64,000 nt of DNA from Flaccisagitta enflata (GCA_965153355.1 OZ231128.1:40052001-40116000); one strand, 5' to 3'; shown: positions 1 through 11,298, counted from the stretch's first letter. Notes: generated by a model from the sequence alone, not told the origin. Numbers and translations are program-made.

Positions 1-59
1 GTTTGTTTGTTTGTTTGTTTGTTTGTTTGTTTGTTTGTTTGTTTGTTTGTTTGTTTGTT

Positions 60-103
<44 letters not shown>

Positions 104-107
104 TCCT

Positions 108-170
<63 letters not shown>
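1..170. repeat. (GTTT)n then (CTTT)n microsatellite
   Basis: About 15 GTTT units run to position 60 and then change to CTTT units to 170, with one CCTT variant. The LINE fragment begins directly at its right edge. Confidence 0.97.
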
Positions 171-349
171 ACTAAGGCACTAAGGCAAAATGAACTAGCT
201 ATAGGAGTATTTTGCGATTTGAGCAAGGCCTTTGATACCTTAGACCATGAAATACTATTGTCAAAACTTGATCATTACGGTATAAGAGGTAAATGGTTAT
301 CTTGGATAAGATCTTACCTAACAAATCGTCAACAATTTGTAGATATGGA
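171..349 (+). pseudogene. LINE reverse transcriptase, 5' piece (motif A region)
   Basis: The frame reads through reverse-transcriptase motif A with the core DLSKAFDTLDH, followed by a stretch of the palm/fingers typical of LINE polymerases of the Jockey/CR1 type. Known role of the family: copies LINE RNA into DNA at the nicked target. Everything upstream (endonuclease, fingers) is missing and the fragment starts at the CTTT microsatellite, so it is 5'-truncated. It stops at 349, where a hAT-like element is inserted; the reading frame resumes at 1446 in the same phase once the 8-bp duplication is removed once. Confidence is high for the family, moderate for the clade. Confidence 0.85.
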
Positions 350-1445
350 CAGCCCTGATCTTAGCGATTTTTTCAAGCGGGCCAGTCGGGCCCGCTCCCG
401 GAGATTTTAGCGTGCCCGACAGGAAAACAGCGGGCCCGACATAACTACTGTTCTCCTGCCGCACAAATATCTACATCACTGTATCTAATGTTACAACAAA
501 ACAACTGTTGTCTTTCTAGACTGTCATTAAGCAATTTGAATATGTTTGGCAAAAAAGGAAGTTGATTTAAGTTGCATGCTACGGGACTCTACAGTCAGCG
601 GACAAAACATAATAGGTATATATATCATACCGTTGGGTTTGATCCAACACGGTGATAGTAAACAAAATATTGTATGCAACAACCAGTGGTTTAAATAACA
701 CCCGGCTGTAATGTTACAAAATTGTAGCATTACAGCCGGCTGTAATTCTAACAACCCGTTGTTGAATACAACATTTTGTTCGTTACAGCCGGCTGTAACT
801 TGAGCAACTGATTGTCGCATACAGTATTTTGTTTTTGAGCAATATGTTGAATTGAAGCCAGCGGTATGATATATATACCTATAGTGTTTTGTCCACTGAC
901 TGTCTAGCACTCACTTTGTCCATCCATTGCTCTGTCGGTTAATCCGTCCGTCATAAAGTTCCCTTATCATCTTTAGACAGTTTGGTACAATTCCGAATGT
1001 TTGAAAGGCTTTTAAAGAGTCTTTTGTTCATTTTTACGTCTTCCCAATTTTTGTTAGCATTGTTTGAAAGTTCCAACGCATGCGAGCGTGTTTTTGTAAA
1101 CCTTTTTTCAGCATCATGTCATAAAATAGAAGAGAAAAAAAACTATTTTTGGAAGGGTAAGATTGTCTTAAGCAGTGATGCAAAGTGTTCATTTTTTTTG
1201 TTTCTTGGCACTAAAGCCCAGTTGTGAAATGGCTTTGATTGTGTCATTTTTCAACCCAAAAAAAAACCGCTCATGTTATATAAATGAAGTGAGATCAAAG
1301 AAAAATCATCACCATTTAAGCATTCATGAAAATATACAAAGCCAAATGAGAGCGGGCCCGTCGGGCCCGCATCCCTGAAAAAAAGCGGGCCCGACAGCCA
1401 AAATACGGGCCACGGGCCCGCGGGCCCGCTCTAAAATCAGGGCTG
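350..1445. mobile_element. hAT-like non-autonomous DNA transposon (1,096 bp)
   Basis: The ends are cagccctgat and its complement atcagggctg. An exact 8-bp direct repeat, gatatgga, flanks it at 342-349 and 1446-1453, which is the hAT hallmark. Next to each end lie CGGGCCCG-rich subterminal repeats (about 375-440 and 1350-1435). There is no transposase frame, so it would need a helper in trans. A second element (592-902) sits inside. Insertion split a reverse transcriptase without shifting its frame. Confidence 0.85.
592..902. mobile_element. Palindromic MITE nested in the hAT-like element (311 bp)
   Basis: Inverted ends of about 40 bp start cagtcagcggacaaaac on the left and match the complement of the right end with a few changes; both arms carry ggtatatatatcatacc. 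A 4-bp direct repeat tcta flanks it (588-591, 903-906). The centre has palindromes such as gttacagccggctgtaac near 783. No coding frame. The superfamily is uncertain. Confidence 0.75.
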
Positions 1446-2480
1446 GATATGGATGGTGTTAAAAGCTCAATGTCGCCAATTTCGGTAGGTGTGCCCCAAG
1501 GAAGTATATTGGGCCCCCTCCTCTTTCTGATATACATTAATGATCTTCCGGCTGCCTTGGATAAGCTTGTTCCTGTTATGTTTGCAGATGACACTAACCT
1601 TGTTATTAAAGGCAAAAATCTTCCTGAGGTCGTAGCCATACTAAATAATGAACTGGAAAGTCTGAACGATTTCTTTAAAGCAAATAAATTAAAATTAAAT
1701 ACTGATAAAACCAAATTGGTCTGTTTCAGGAAAAAATGCCACCCATTTTTAGAAGACAATCTTGGTGTGGTAATGGATGGTGTTACATTAGATCGTGAAA
1801 AAAACACTACATTCATCGAGATCACCATAGATGAGCATCTTACATGGGAAGACCACTGCATTAAGGTGGCCAACAAAATGGCAAGGAACACAGGAGTGCT
1901 AAATCAAATAAAAAAGGTTGTGCCTACTTTTTCTTTGCTTACAATCTACAACTCACTTATCTTCTCTCACCTCTCCTATGGGCTTGAGGTATGGGGGGGA
2001 ACAAGTGCAAAGAATCTCAAAAGAATTATAGGCTTACAGAAAAAAGCTACTAGAATAATCTATAATTCCCATTGGCTTGCACACACTGAGCCACGAATGA
2101 AACTATTAGAAATCCTCAAAGTGAATGACCAGCACCGCTTTCAATGCCTTACATTAATGTACAATATGCTGAAAGGAGTAAGTCCTGATGTTTATGAATT
2201 TAAAGAAAATCTCAATACTAATTTGAGAGATCGTGGGTTGAGATCATCAGTGTCGCAGCCCAATAATGTGAGACTACCCGGACACTCCTCTATGAATAAC
2301 AAGAAATCCTTTTCCTCTCTAGGTCCGCTCTTTTGGAACGATTCAACTGAAGAATTGAAAAGTATAGACTCCTCAAAGCGCTTTAAAAAGGAAGTTAAGA
2401 AAGATATTCTTCAGAGCTATGCTGAAAAATGTATATGTTCTAACCCCCTTTGTGTTGATCGCAGATTTCACCAGGTTTAA
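1446..2480 (+). CDS. LINE reverse transcriptase, main piece (motifs B-E, thumb, C-terminus)
   Basis: The 343-residue frame (first Met at 1449) has motif B GVPQGSILGP at residues 14-23, the catalytic motif C FADD at 45-48, then a thumb segment (LNTDKTKLVCF) and the long C-terminal region of Jockey/CR1-like LINEs with HTEP and FWN motifs, ending at a stop at 2478-2480. Known role: reverse transcription of the element's RNA. It is the continuation of the piece at 171-349, cut by the hAT-like element. The body has no internal stop, so the copy is fairly young, but it lacks endonuclease and N-terminal part and cannot be active alone. It is mobile-element protein, not a host gene. Confidence 0.9.
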   Translation, partial: DMDGVKSSMSPISVGVPQGSILGPLLFLIYINDLPAALDKLVPVMFADDTNLVIKGKNLPEVVAILNNELESLNDFFKANKLKLNTDKTKLVCFRKKCHPFLEDNLGVVMDGVTLDREKNTTFIEITIDEHLTWEDHCIKVANKMARNTGVLNQIKKVVPTFSLLTIYNSLIFSHLSYGLEVWGGTSAKNLKRIIGLQKKATRIIYNSHWLAHTEPRMKLLEILKVNDQHRFQCLTLMYNMLKGVSPDVYEFKENLNTNLRDRGLRSSVSQPNNVRLPGHSSMNNKKSFSSLGPLFWNDSTEELKSIDSSKRFKKEVKKDILQSYAEKCICSNPLCVDRRFHQV

Positions 2481-2897
2481 AATTGACCCAAGTGTCTGGC
2501 TGCCATAGGTTATTGCCCTTATTCACTTCTGTGGCTCTTGCTTTGCCCAACTCAAAAGCTCCCTCTCCACTAAGCGTACCCATCTGTGTTTGCCTCTATG
2601 TCCAGTTAGAAGCCCCTTTTCTCCACCTTGCTGTGTTGGTCTTACTACCTTTATCTTGATAGTCCCGTGCTTATAAATGAGTCACTGGTCCCTTGTTTTG
2701 TTTTGTTCTGCTCGTCTTCCCCACTCCCTTGTAAGGATGAATTTTATTAAACACCCTTTCCCTTGTATAAGCACCTTTTAGTTGTCTAGTCTTGTCCTGT
2801 TATATTGTGGAAATGTCCTTTTTTCCCCTTCTGCTGAAATCTTACGAAATATTTTTCCCCTCCAGTCTTAGGATTCTCATCAAAAGCCGCATGGTCT
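2481..2897 (+). other. Probable LINE 3' untranslated region
   Basis: This AT- and pyrimidine-rich stretch after the reverse-transcriptase stop has no frame of note. It is likely LINE 3' UTR, but I see no clear terminal repeat or poly(A) that fixes the end. Confidence 0.4.
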
Positions 2898-3008
2898 GGA
2901 AACAACGACTCCAATTCTAAGGAACAACGACTTCAATTCAAAGGAACAACGACTCCAATCCAAAGGAACAACGACTCCAATTCTAAGGAATCAACCACTT
3001 CAACCATA
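2898..3008. repeat. 22-bp tandem repeat, about 5 units
   Basis: Units read ggaacaacgactccaattct plus aa; three central units are nearly identical and the outer two are degenerate. It may be the tail of the LINE or independent. Confidence 0.85.
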
Positions 3009-3940
3009 AGTTAAGATTAATAGGAAAAATGAAACCCTAGCTCTCACCCCTCGTGGTGGCAACAATAATGGCACTCAACCACTTGTTCTTTTTACTTGTG
3101 GTTGGCTAAAACTTTTTATAATGTTCAAATAAAGCGTGTTTTTTAAATTGATTCATGGCGTTCACCCTTAGTGGTGGCTAAAACTTGTGATTTGTGAGGT
3201 TCTGAATATTCTGAACGGAATTTTACGGACTGGGAATTGAGCACTTTGATTTTAAATCTTACCCAACAGACATGCAGAATATATTATTAAAGATCAAAAT
3301 TAGATTGTGACCTACATCTAAGTCTGCTTCCCTCCTGCTTAGATTTTCCAAATCGCAACCCTGGCGAAGGGGGCGTTTGGGTCGCTCATCAAGCTGCAAA
3401 CTCGTCCAAATTCACACTACGAAAATGGAAAAGTAAACCGGCTGCTTAAATATATCAAGTATAAAACAAACAGGACTGAACAGATCACATTATCAAACCT
3501 ATCTTTTGTTCGTATGGTGGTGCAGGGAGACGTCGGTTATCAGTTTCATGCGTGCTTTTGTGAGGCGGGTAGTAACTACCTGCCTTACTGCTGCATGTGT
3601 GTGAACCCATACCCGGAGTCTTCTTGCATCTTACCTTACCTATGATGCTCCTAAAGCAAGTTGAACTTTGTCTTCTACTAAACAAACAATATGTTTAACA
3701 CCCTCCGGATTGCAAACCTTCAAGCTTCCTATACTGTTTTTGTGGATCATATTTTGTTGATAAGACTGTGTAACCTCCTCGAGCTGTAATTGATTACCTG
3801 CAAATTGTACCCAAGGATTGACGTTTTATTCCACCTGAATTGTGAATTGTGCTCATTTTGGATTTATGGCTTATTTGTGATCCCCTCTGAATAATATGCA
3901 AATGCGTCCTCCCCCCATGTATGTTCCAGAGAAATAGATG
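3009..3940. other. Unassigned sequence
   Basis: No coding frame, RNA gene or element ends recognised. Two copies of a short phrase around ggtggctaaaact occur near 3100 and 3170, with an aataaa near 3130. Confidence 0.4.
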
Positions 3941-4060
3941 TTCATTTCATTCATTTCATGTTCATTTCATTTCATTTCATTTCATTTCATTTCATTTCTT
4001 TCTTTCTTTCTTTTTTTCTTTCTTTCTTTCTTTCTTTCTCCTCTTTCTTTTTTCTTTGTC
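3941..4060. repeat. (CATTT)n and (CTTT)n microsatellite
   Basis: About ten CATTT units are followed by CTTT units with interruptions. Confidence 0.95.
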
Positions 4061-4233
4061 TGTTTGTGCCTGACGTAAAAGAGGGTGAGTTTTTAGGTTC
4101 GTCTATAGGTTATAGACAAGGAAGTAAACTTTCAGGACACGACTTCTTGTGGTCATGGGAACCTTTTTCTTTTATCAGTATTAGTTGTTTTGCCACAGCA
4201 CCGGATTTCTTAAAAATGGAAAAATGTAATCCC

Positions 4234-4354
<121 letters not shown>

Positions 4355-4359
4355 GCACA

Positions 4360-5022
<663 letters not shown>

Positions 5023-5122
5023 TGAGTGAATGAATGAATGAATGAATGAATGAATGAATGAATGAATGAATGAATGAATGAATGAATGAATGAAAGACAG
5101 AAAGAAAGAAAGACAGAAAGAA
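5023..5122. repeat. (GAAT)n microsatellite with GAAA tail
   Basis: About 17 GAAT units continue directly from the GAAA tract, then short GACA/GAAA units. Confidence 0.97.
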
Positions 5123-5408
5123 CGGTGGGTAGAAGGGGGTGTCATGGAAAGAAGGAAATGAAGCAATGAGAATTACGGGGTCGTTTTGGCGAAGCATATC
5201 GCAAATTTTCCATTTGAGAATTTTCCTTGGATGGCATATTGCCAGTAGATTAAGTGCTGCGCTGCTCGAATGAAATTGTTTTTATAGTCGCTTAAATACG
5301 GCTCTGGCAGTCCCGAGGTTCGTTTGTCTGTTCACCGGTCATGATTTATCTTTTTTCTTCTTAAATCATTGGTTCGTTTTCACTGATCTCGTTCCAACGG
5401 TAGGTTTT

Positions 5409-6163
5409 CAGTAAAGTGCTACAGTACCTTCCGAGCAAACCCGGCTAAAACTGGAGGATTAATTTTTGTTACTTTAATTTCAAACTTCATTTTGTACATA
5501 TAATCCATCAAAGATACTTACATATTTTGCTGTCAAAAACTCGGAAATCAAAGCATGAAGACATCAATATTGAGTGTCAAACGATTGACAGAAAATTTTA
5601 CCTATCCTAGACTACAAGAACAGCTCAGTCAGATAATTATTTCAGATTTTACAGCCATTTAAAGTTTTTAAGGACAATTGTCTCAAAATGATTTAGGACA
5701 ATTGTCCATAAAAACTTTAAATGGCCATAAAAATCTGAAATAATTGTCTGACTGAGCTGTTCTTGTAGTCTAAGATAGGTAAAATTTTCTGCCGAATCTA
5801 ATGGTCTGGGTTAAAACACTCAATATTGATGTCTTCCTGCACTTTGATTTCACAAGTTATTTTTTTTGACAGCCAAATATGTTCAAGGAATTAAGTATCT
5901 TTTAATTAAGTTTGATGCAAAAAATGAAGTTTGGGAAATGAAATTAAAGTAACAAAAATTAATCCTCCAATTTTAACCGGGTTTGCTCGGAAGGTACTGT
6001 ACGCAATTCGACACACCGCTATGTCCGTCCATTGGTCGATCGTTTGGTCCGTCACATTTACATTTATTTTTTGCGGTCTTTGACCTCACTGCTCCTGCCC
6101 AAATGCTCTAGTGACCCCTGCCCAAATGCTCTAGTGATCTCTGCCGACTCGCGACTCATGCAT
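5409..6163 (+). mobile_element. Family-A element, split by a MITE in its hairpin loop
   Basis: The degraded family-A head agtaaagtgcta at 5410-5421 joins, across the MITE, to cgcaattcgacacaccgct at 6002, as in intact copies (agtcgcgtgc-ta-cgcgact). The body has gtccgtcc-type repeats, then gctcctgcccaaatgctctag and a 3' segment actcgcgact near 6150. The last 30 bp of a typical A copy are blurred. Confidence 0.65.
5422..5999. mobile_element. Tc1/mariner-type palindromic MITE (578 bp)
   Basis: Two arms of about 280 bp are inverted copies with a centre near 5700 of about 15 bp. Both ends read cagtaccttccgagc and TA dinucleotides flank them (5420-5421, 6000-6001), as expected for Tc1/mariner. There is no transposase frame. 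The arms differ at scattered positions. Confidence 0.9.
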
Positions 6164-6165
6164 AA

Positions 6166-6652
<487 letters not shown>

Positions 6653-6656
6653 ATAG

Positions 6657-6659
<3 letters not shown>

Positions 6660-6726
<67 letters not shown>
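6660..6726. repeat. (TC)n microsatellite
   Basis: About 33 TC units directly after the CA tract. Confidence 0.98.
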
Positions 6727-6730
<4 letters not shown>

Positions 6731-7153
6731 CATCGAAATTTCCTACATGCTTCCCGTTCTCCGTCTCCCATTTTTTTTATCTAAGTTTTTTCCGTCAAAG
6801 AATACGAAGTTAGACTGAAATAAGTTACAAGATGCTGTCTGAATTTTCTCTTTCTTTTTCCAACGTGCTAGTCGCTTCGTCATCAATGACCGCCAGTCCA
6901 TCTGTGCATCAGTCCATTTGCTGACTTTTCGGCGCTGATACTAATGTTGTAGCTTTTGTCCTAGACTCCTAGGTTTTAGCATACTAAAAGAAACCGAATT
7001 TACATGGAATGATGCAAAGACTGGTCAAATTTGTTACGAAACACGGCTTGAAGAGGTCATCTCTGTTCGTCTGTCGGAGTCTTTATGTTAGCAATACAAT
7101 CGGTAGCAAACCATCAGGCACACAAGCTGGCTTCATTGGTTTTTCTTCTTTTT
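6727..7153. other. Unassigned sequence with a family-A-like scrap
   Basis: Around 7040-7083 there is a phrase (gaagaggtcat, ctgttcgtctgtcgg) similar to the segment that follows the A-like hairpin at 10348. Nothing else recognised. Confidence 0.3.
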
Positions 7154-7370
7154 AGTCGCGTGCTACGCGACTCTACACCCCGCTATGTCGGTCCGTCGGT
7201 CTGTCGGTCCGTCGCGTCGGTCGGTAGGTCGGTCGGACCCCTATTAACTTTTTCAGCGTTTTTAAGCTTTTTGAGCATACGGCTCCTGCCCAGATGCCCT
7301 AGTGACCTTCTCCAGCACTACTCCTGCCCACCCGCACGTGACTAGGGTAGCCGTGTATCCGGCCTTGTTT
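7154..7370 (+). mobile_element. Family-A element, near-complete reference copy
   Basis: The head hairpin is agtcgcgtgctacgcgact (8-bp stem, gct loop). Then come ctctacaccccgctatgtc, GTCCGTCGGTCGG-type repeats, a T-rich middle, two CTCCTGCCC phrases, and the 3' segment gcacgtgact (complement of the head strand) followed by agggtagccgtgtatccgg and ccttgttt. T runs lie on both sides. No coding capacity; no internal Pol III box that I can defend. Confidence 0.85.
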
Positions 7371-8708
7371 TTTTTTACTGCACTAAATTCTCTCGACACA
7401 ATTACTCTGGGTCAATAAGTACCGCTGATGATTTGATGCTTTTGCAACTTGCAAGCGACTGTTGATTTCTTCATTTCATTCGCATCTTGCGGTTCACACA
7501 TTCTTCTTATTCATAAAAGAAGAATTGTTCTGGTGATTATATTTTTGGCCACTCGTTCGTGTGACTTGGCAAATATTGTATCGGGAAGTATTTCAGATAT
7601 GCCATGCGAGTTTAAGGATTTTCCAAACCTACTCAGGCTACTCAAACTTCATCCGTCTGGCCCTGTCACGCCTTTTCATTAAGCCACCGGATACGTATGC
7701 CAATGTGCCCATGTGCCAATGTGCCAATGTGTGGTTAGAAAATCAAAATGCAAAATTGAGAAAGATTTTGGCTTAACGACTACCACGTCACCATTCATTA
7801 GGCCTCACTTTGCATTTGCATTGCATCTGTTCGATTGGGCCGCTTTATCCTCTTTTAAAAAGCCTTTCACCTTTATCCAGGGACATGCAGAGGGGGAACA
7901 CTGCCCACATTTGGGGGGGGGGCGGGCCCTAAGGGGTCCTGCACCATGATAAGCAAAAGAATAAGAATTAATGAAATAGAAATAAAGATAGGTGAAAAAC
8001 GATTAACGGAAATAAGGGTTTGATTGATTAGGTCAGAAAAAGCTATTTTACTTTTTCCAGTGTCATGTTGTTGCCTCTTTTTTTAGATTTTTTTTTTTTT
8101 TTTTTTTGGTTACTTAAAAAAAATATTCTCCTGAATAACTTTCTCCTGGATAAATTTCTCCCGAATAACTTTATAATGTAAGGGTTTTTTTGAAAGCTCA
8201 ATGATTAAAATCTTTGCTATGAGGGTATAGTTATGGGGGCTTGCCAATGGGGGGGGGTGAGAGTTAGGGCATAGCAATGGGGGCCCCATTGACAGGGGGT
8301 GCTGTAACAGGGGACCTGGTAACAGAGGAACCCGGACTCCCAGGAGCAGTGACAAGCAGGACTGGTAGCAAGGGAGCCCAGTGACAAGGGTTGTGGGGGG
8401 GGGGGCAGGATTTTTACACGTCCCTGCCTTTATTCCTTGTGCAAATTCAAAGAGGGGCAAAGAGGGGCGTTGGGGATGAGAAATAGAAAAAAAAAAAAAG
8501 AAAAAGTGAAACAATGACAGAGAGGTAAACAGAAGGACGCACACACTTTTAAAGAGTGGTGAGGAGGGCGTTGGGAAAACCACTTGCATTCCAAGGAGTT
8601 TAGTTATATATCTTGAGCCCACGATAATGATTTCCAATATGACCCTTTTGCCCTATTTCCTCTTTTTTTCCCTTATGTCGTCCTCCCTCTTTTTCTCCCT
8701 CTCTTTTT
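7371..8708. other. Unassigned sequence with minor repeats
   Basis: Contains a small tgccaatg repeat near 7698-7731, a G run near 7912, three units of about 15 bp (aataactttctcccg type) at 8131-8178, and a G-rich stretch at 8235-8405 with long G runs. No gene recognised; the 175-residue reverse frame across it follows low-complexity sequence. Confidence 0.4.
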
Positions 8709-8920
8709 AGTCGCGTGCACGCGACTCTACATCCCGCTTTGTCCGTCCGTCCGTCGGTCGGTCGGTCGGTTGGTTGGTCGGTCCATCACACTTTTACTTT
8801 TTTTTATCTATTTTATTCCCTTATGTCATATTAACTCATTTTAGAGTATATTAAGTCATTCTAAGTCATGCTAGGTCATTCTGTAAGTCTCGCACGCAAC
8901 TTATAGGTGTTGGCCTTGTT
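8709..8920 (+). mobile_element. Family-A element
   Basis: Head agtcgcgtgcacgcgact, catcccgctttgtccgtcc, GTCGG repeats, and 3' partner cgcacgcaact followed by ttataggtgttggccttgtt. The middle (aggtcatt-like short repeats) differs from other copies. An ATTC microsatellite begins 6 bp after the 3' end. Confidence 0.8.
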
Positions 8921-8925
8921 AAAAT

Positions 8926-9028
8926 ATTCATTCATTCATTCATTCATTCATTCATTCATTCATTCATTCATTCATTCATTCATTCATTCATTCATTCATT
9001 CATTCATTCATCGCTTCATTTATTCTAT

Positions 9029-9104
<76 letters not shown>

Positions 9105-9105
9105 T
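8926..9105. repeat. (ATTC)n and (CTTT)n microsatellite
   Basis: About 21 ATTC units, then about 20 CTTT units after a short bridge. Confidence 0.98.
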
Positions 9106-9135
9106 TTTCCTTTCTTCCTTTCTTTCTTAACTTTT

Positions 9136-9390
9136 AGTCGTTGGCTAAGCGACTCTACAAGAGGGTCTGTCCCTTGGTAGGCGGATAGGTCCGATAGGAG
9201 GGTGAGAAGGTCTGTAACGCGAAAACTTGGATGACGCGAAATCGACTGAAGCACTGATTTCTGAGAATTACTGTCCCTGCCCAGCCACACAAAAGCTCAG
9301 ACCCTACCCCATACTTCCCCTGCCCACCCGCATCAGTGCCCCTGCCCACCCGCCAGCGACTACTTATTGGCCGTGTATCCGGCCTTTTTT
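9136..9390 (+). mobile_element. Family-A element, ttggc subfamily
   Basis: Head hairpin agtcgttggctaagcgact. The 3' partner near 9350 is gccagcgact, complementary to agtcgttggc at 9 of 10 positions. Middle text is its own, and the end is ggccgtgtatccggcc plus T run. A new ATTC/ATCT tract follows at once. Confidence 0.8.
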
Positions 9391-9412
9391 TTTTCATTCA
9401 TTCATTCATTCA

Positions 9413-9476
<64 letters not shown>

Positions 9477-9485
9477 GTCTATCTG

Positions 9486-9569
<84 letters not shown>

Positions 9570-9788
9570 TCATTCTTTCATACTTTCTTTCTCTCTTTCT
9601 CTTTTTCTCTCTTTCTCTCTTTCTCTCTTTCTCTCTTTCTCTCTTTCTTTCTTTTTTCTTTTTTCTTTTTTCTTTCTTCTTTCTTCTTTCTTCTTTCTTC
9701 TTTCTTCTTTCTTCTTCCTTCTTTCTTCTTTCTTCTTTTTTCTTTTTCTTATTCTTTTTTCGTTTTTCTTTTCTTTTTTTTCTTTTTT

Positions 9789-9876
<88 letters not shown>

Positions 9877-9902
9877 TATTTCTTTCTTTCTTTTTTTTCT
9901 TG

Positions 9903-9997
<95 letters not shown>

Positions 9998-10008
9998 ACT
10001 TACTTTTT
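9391..10008. repeat. Compound (ATTC)(ATCT)(CTTT)(CTCT)n microsatellite, ~610 bp
   Basis: ATTC, then about 27 ATCT units with GTCT variants, CTTT, CTCTTT and CTTTTT variants, and a long CTTT tract. Frames here translate the repeat only. Confidence 0.98.
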
Positions 10009-10347
10009 GTACATTACGACGACGTATCTATCAATTCATCGATTCAATAAATGGAATCTTTAATTTGTCTTGTTCCCTCTTTTTGCCTTCCCATTGTCGA
10101 CTTTCTTCGGCACTTCTTGTTCTTGACTCGGCTTTCCCGATAAACTGGCGCGATTTGTCTTTGGGTTAAGGGTTTCGCGATTCAGACAGGTCTCGCGAGC
10201 TCATATACATAAGAAATGTCGGCTTTGTCCCAAAAAACTTCTTAATTTCCTCACCAATAAATTACACTCGAAAGCACGCTTGACCAAAGTGGCTTAGATC
10301 GATGCGCCTCATCGTATTTTTTCTAACGAGGTTTTTTTCCTTTTTCA
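10009..10347. other. Unassigned sequence
   Basis: No recognised feature. Confidence 0.35.
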
Positions 10348-10410
10348 GATGCGTCCAAGCATCTCTAGAAGAGGTCATGTCTGTCCGTCTGCCACGCTAC
10401 TGTCACGCTA
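10348..10410 (+). mobile_element. Family-A-like head, gatgcgtcc lineage (fragment)
   Basis: Hairpin agatgcgtccaagcatct follows a T run and is followed by ctagaagaggtcatgtctgt, parallel to the post-hairpin segment of family A (taagaggctttgtccgtc). No 3' end found. Confidence 0.5.
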
Positions 10411-10484
10411 TAGTCACGTTCCTGTCACGCCTAAATTAATATTCTTCATTCCTGTTAAAACATGCATCATCTCGCATTGGAATG

Positions 10485-10545
10485 GTTCCATTCATTGATT
10501 CATTGATTCATTCAGTCATTCATTCATTCTTTCATTCATTCACTC
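10485..10545. repeat. Imperfect (ATTC)n
   Basis: Short imperfect ATTC tract with TGATTC variants. A T run lies at 10596-10611. Confidence 0.9.
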
Positions 10546-10766
10546 TTTTTGGCTTTGTTTCTTCTATCTTCAATTTTCTCCTATGTCTTCCCCGTTTTTT
10601 TTTTTTTTTTTCAGTTTGCTCTGCCATTATCCCGGCCTGATCCTCAATCCATTTGGTCCCAGACGCTGAGGCTCGCTCTTGACAAGAATGCTTTTTCTAC
10701 CATTTGACGCGGAGATAGAAGACAGAGATTCTTTACACTTCAGCCTTTCAGGCCGCGGTGGCTACC

Positions 10767-11132
10767 GGTTTTCAGCGGCCTGGCATGGCTGCCGCCGGCT
10801 TTCAGCGGGCTGGCATGGCTTCCGCCGGTTTTTGGCGGGCTGGCATGACTGCAGCCAGTTTTTGGCGGGCTGGCATGGCTGCTGCCGGCTTTCGGCGGGT
10901 ACCAGCTTTGGGTGGGCTGGCATGGCTGCCGCCAGCTTTTGGCAGGCTGGCATGGCTACCGTCGGTTTTTTGGCAGGCTGGCATGACCGCAGCCAGTTTT
11001 TGGCGGGTTGGCATGGCTGCCGCTGGCTTTCAGCAGGCTGGCATGGCTGCTGCCGGCTCTTGGCGGCCTAGCATAGCTGCTGCCGGCTTTCAGCGGGCTG
11101 GCATGGCTGCCGCCGGTTTTCTGCGGGCTGGT
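10767..11132. repeat. 30-bp minisatellite, about 12 units
   Basis: Units of 30 bp contain the core gggctggcatggctgc then cgccggcttt-like sequence. One unit is enlarged by about 17 bp near 10900. As 30 is a multiple of three, frames stay open (10-residue repeats such as AGMAAAGFQR on the plus strand from 10758 to 11336), but every frame of such a repeat would, so coding is not shown. Confidence 0.9.
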
Positions 11133-11298
11133 TGGCGGTTTCCGGCGGCCGATCTTCGGAGCGCGTCAGAGCAGAGCGGAGATTCTTGTTTCTACGGTGT
11201 TGACTTTGTGATTGAAAGGATATCAAAGGAACGCCGCGAGTACCACAATGTTTACTCGCCGAGAATGACCGCGAAAATGAAAGGCGCGAAGTGGAAAG

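Noticed and set aside
7154-7370. Family A as a Helitron
   Set aside because: In reverse it ends in a hairpin followed by CTAA, but it lacks the TC start, the A/T insertion rule is not met, and the nested copy has a duplication, which Helitrons do not make.
7154-7370. Family A as a tRNA- or 5S-derived SINE
   Set aside because: No defensible A/B or C box; the short A run at one end may simply be the target.
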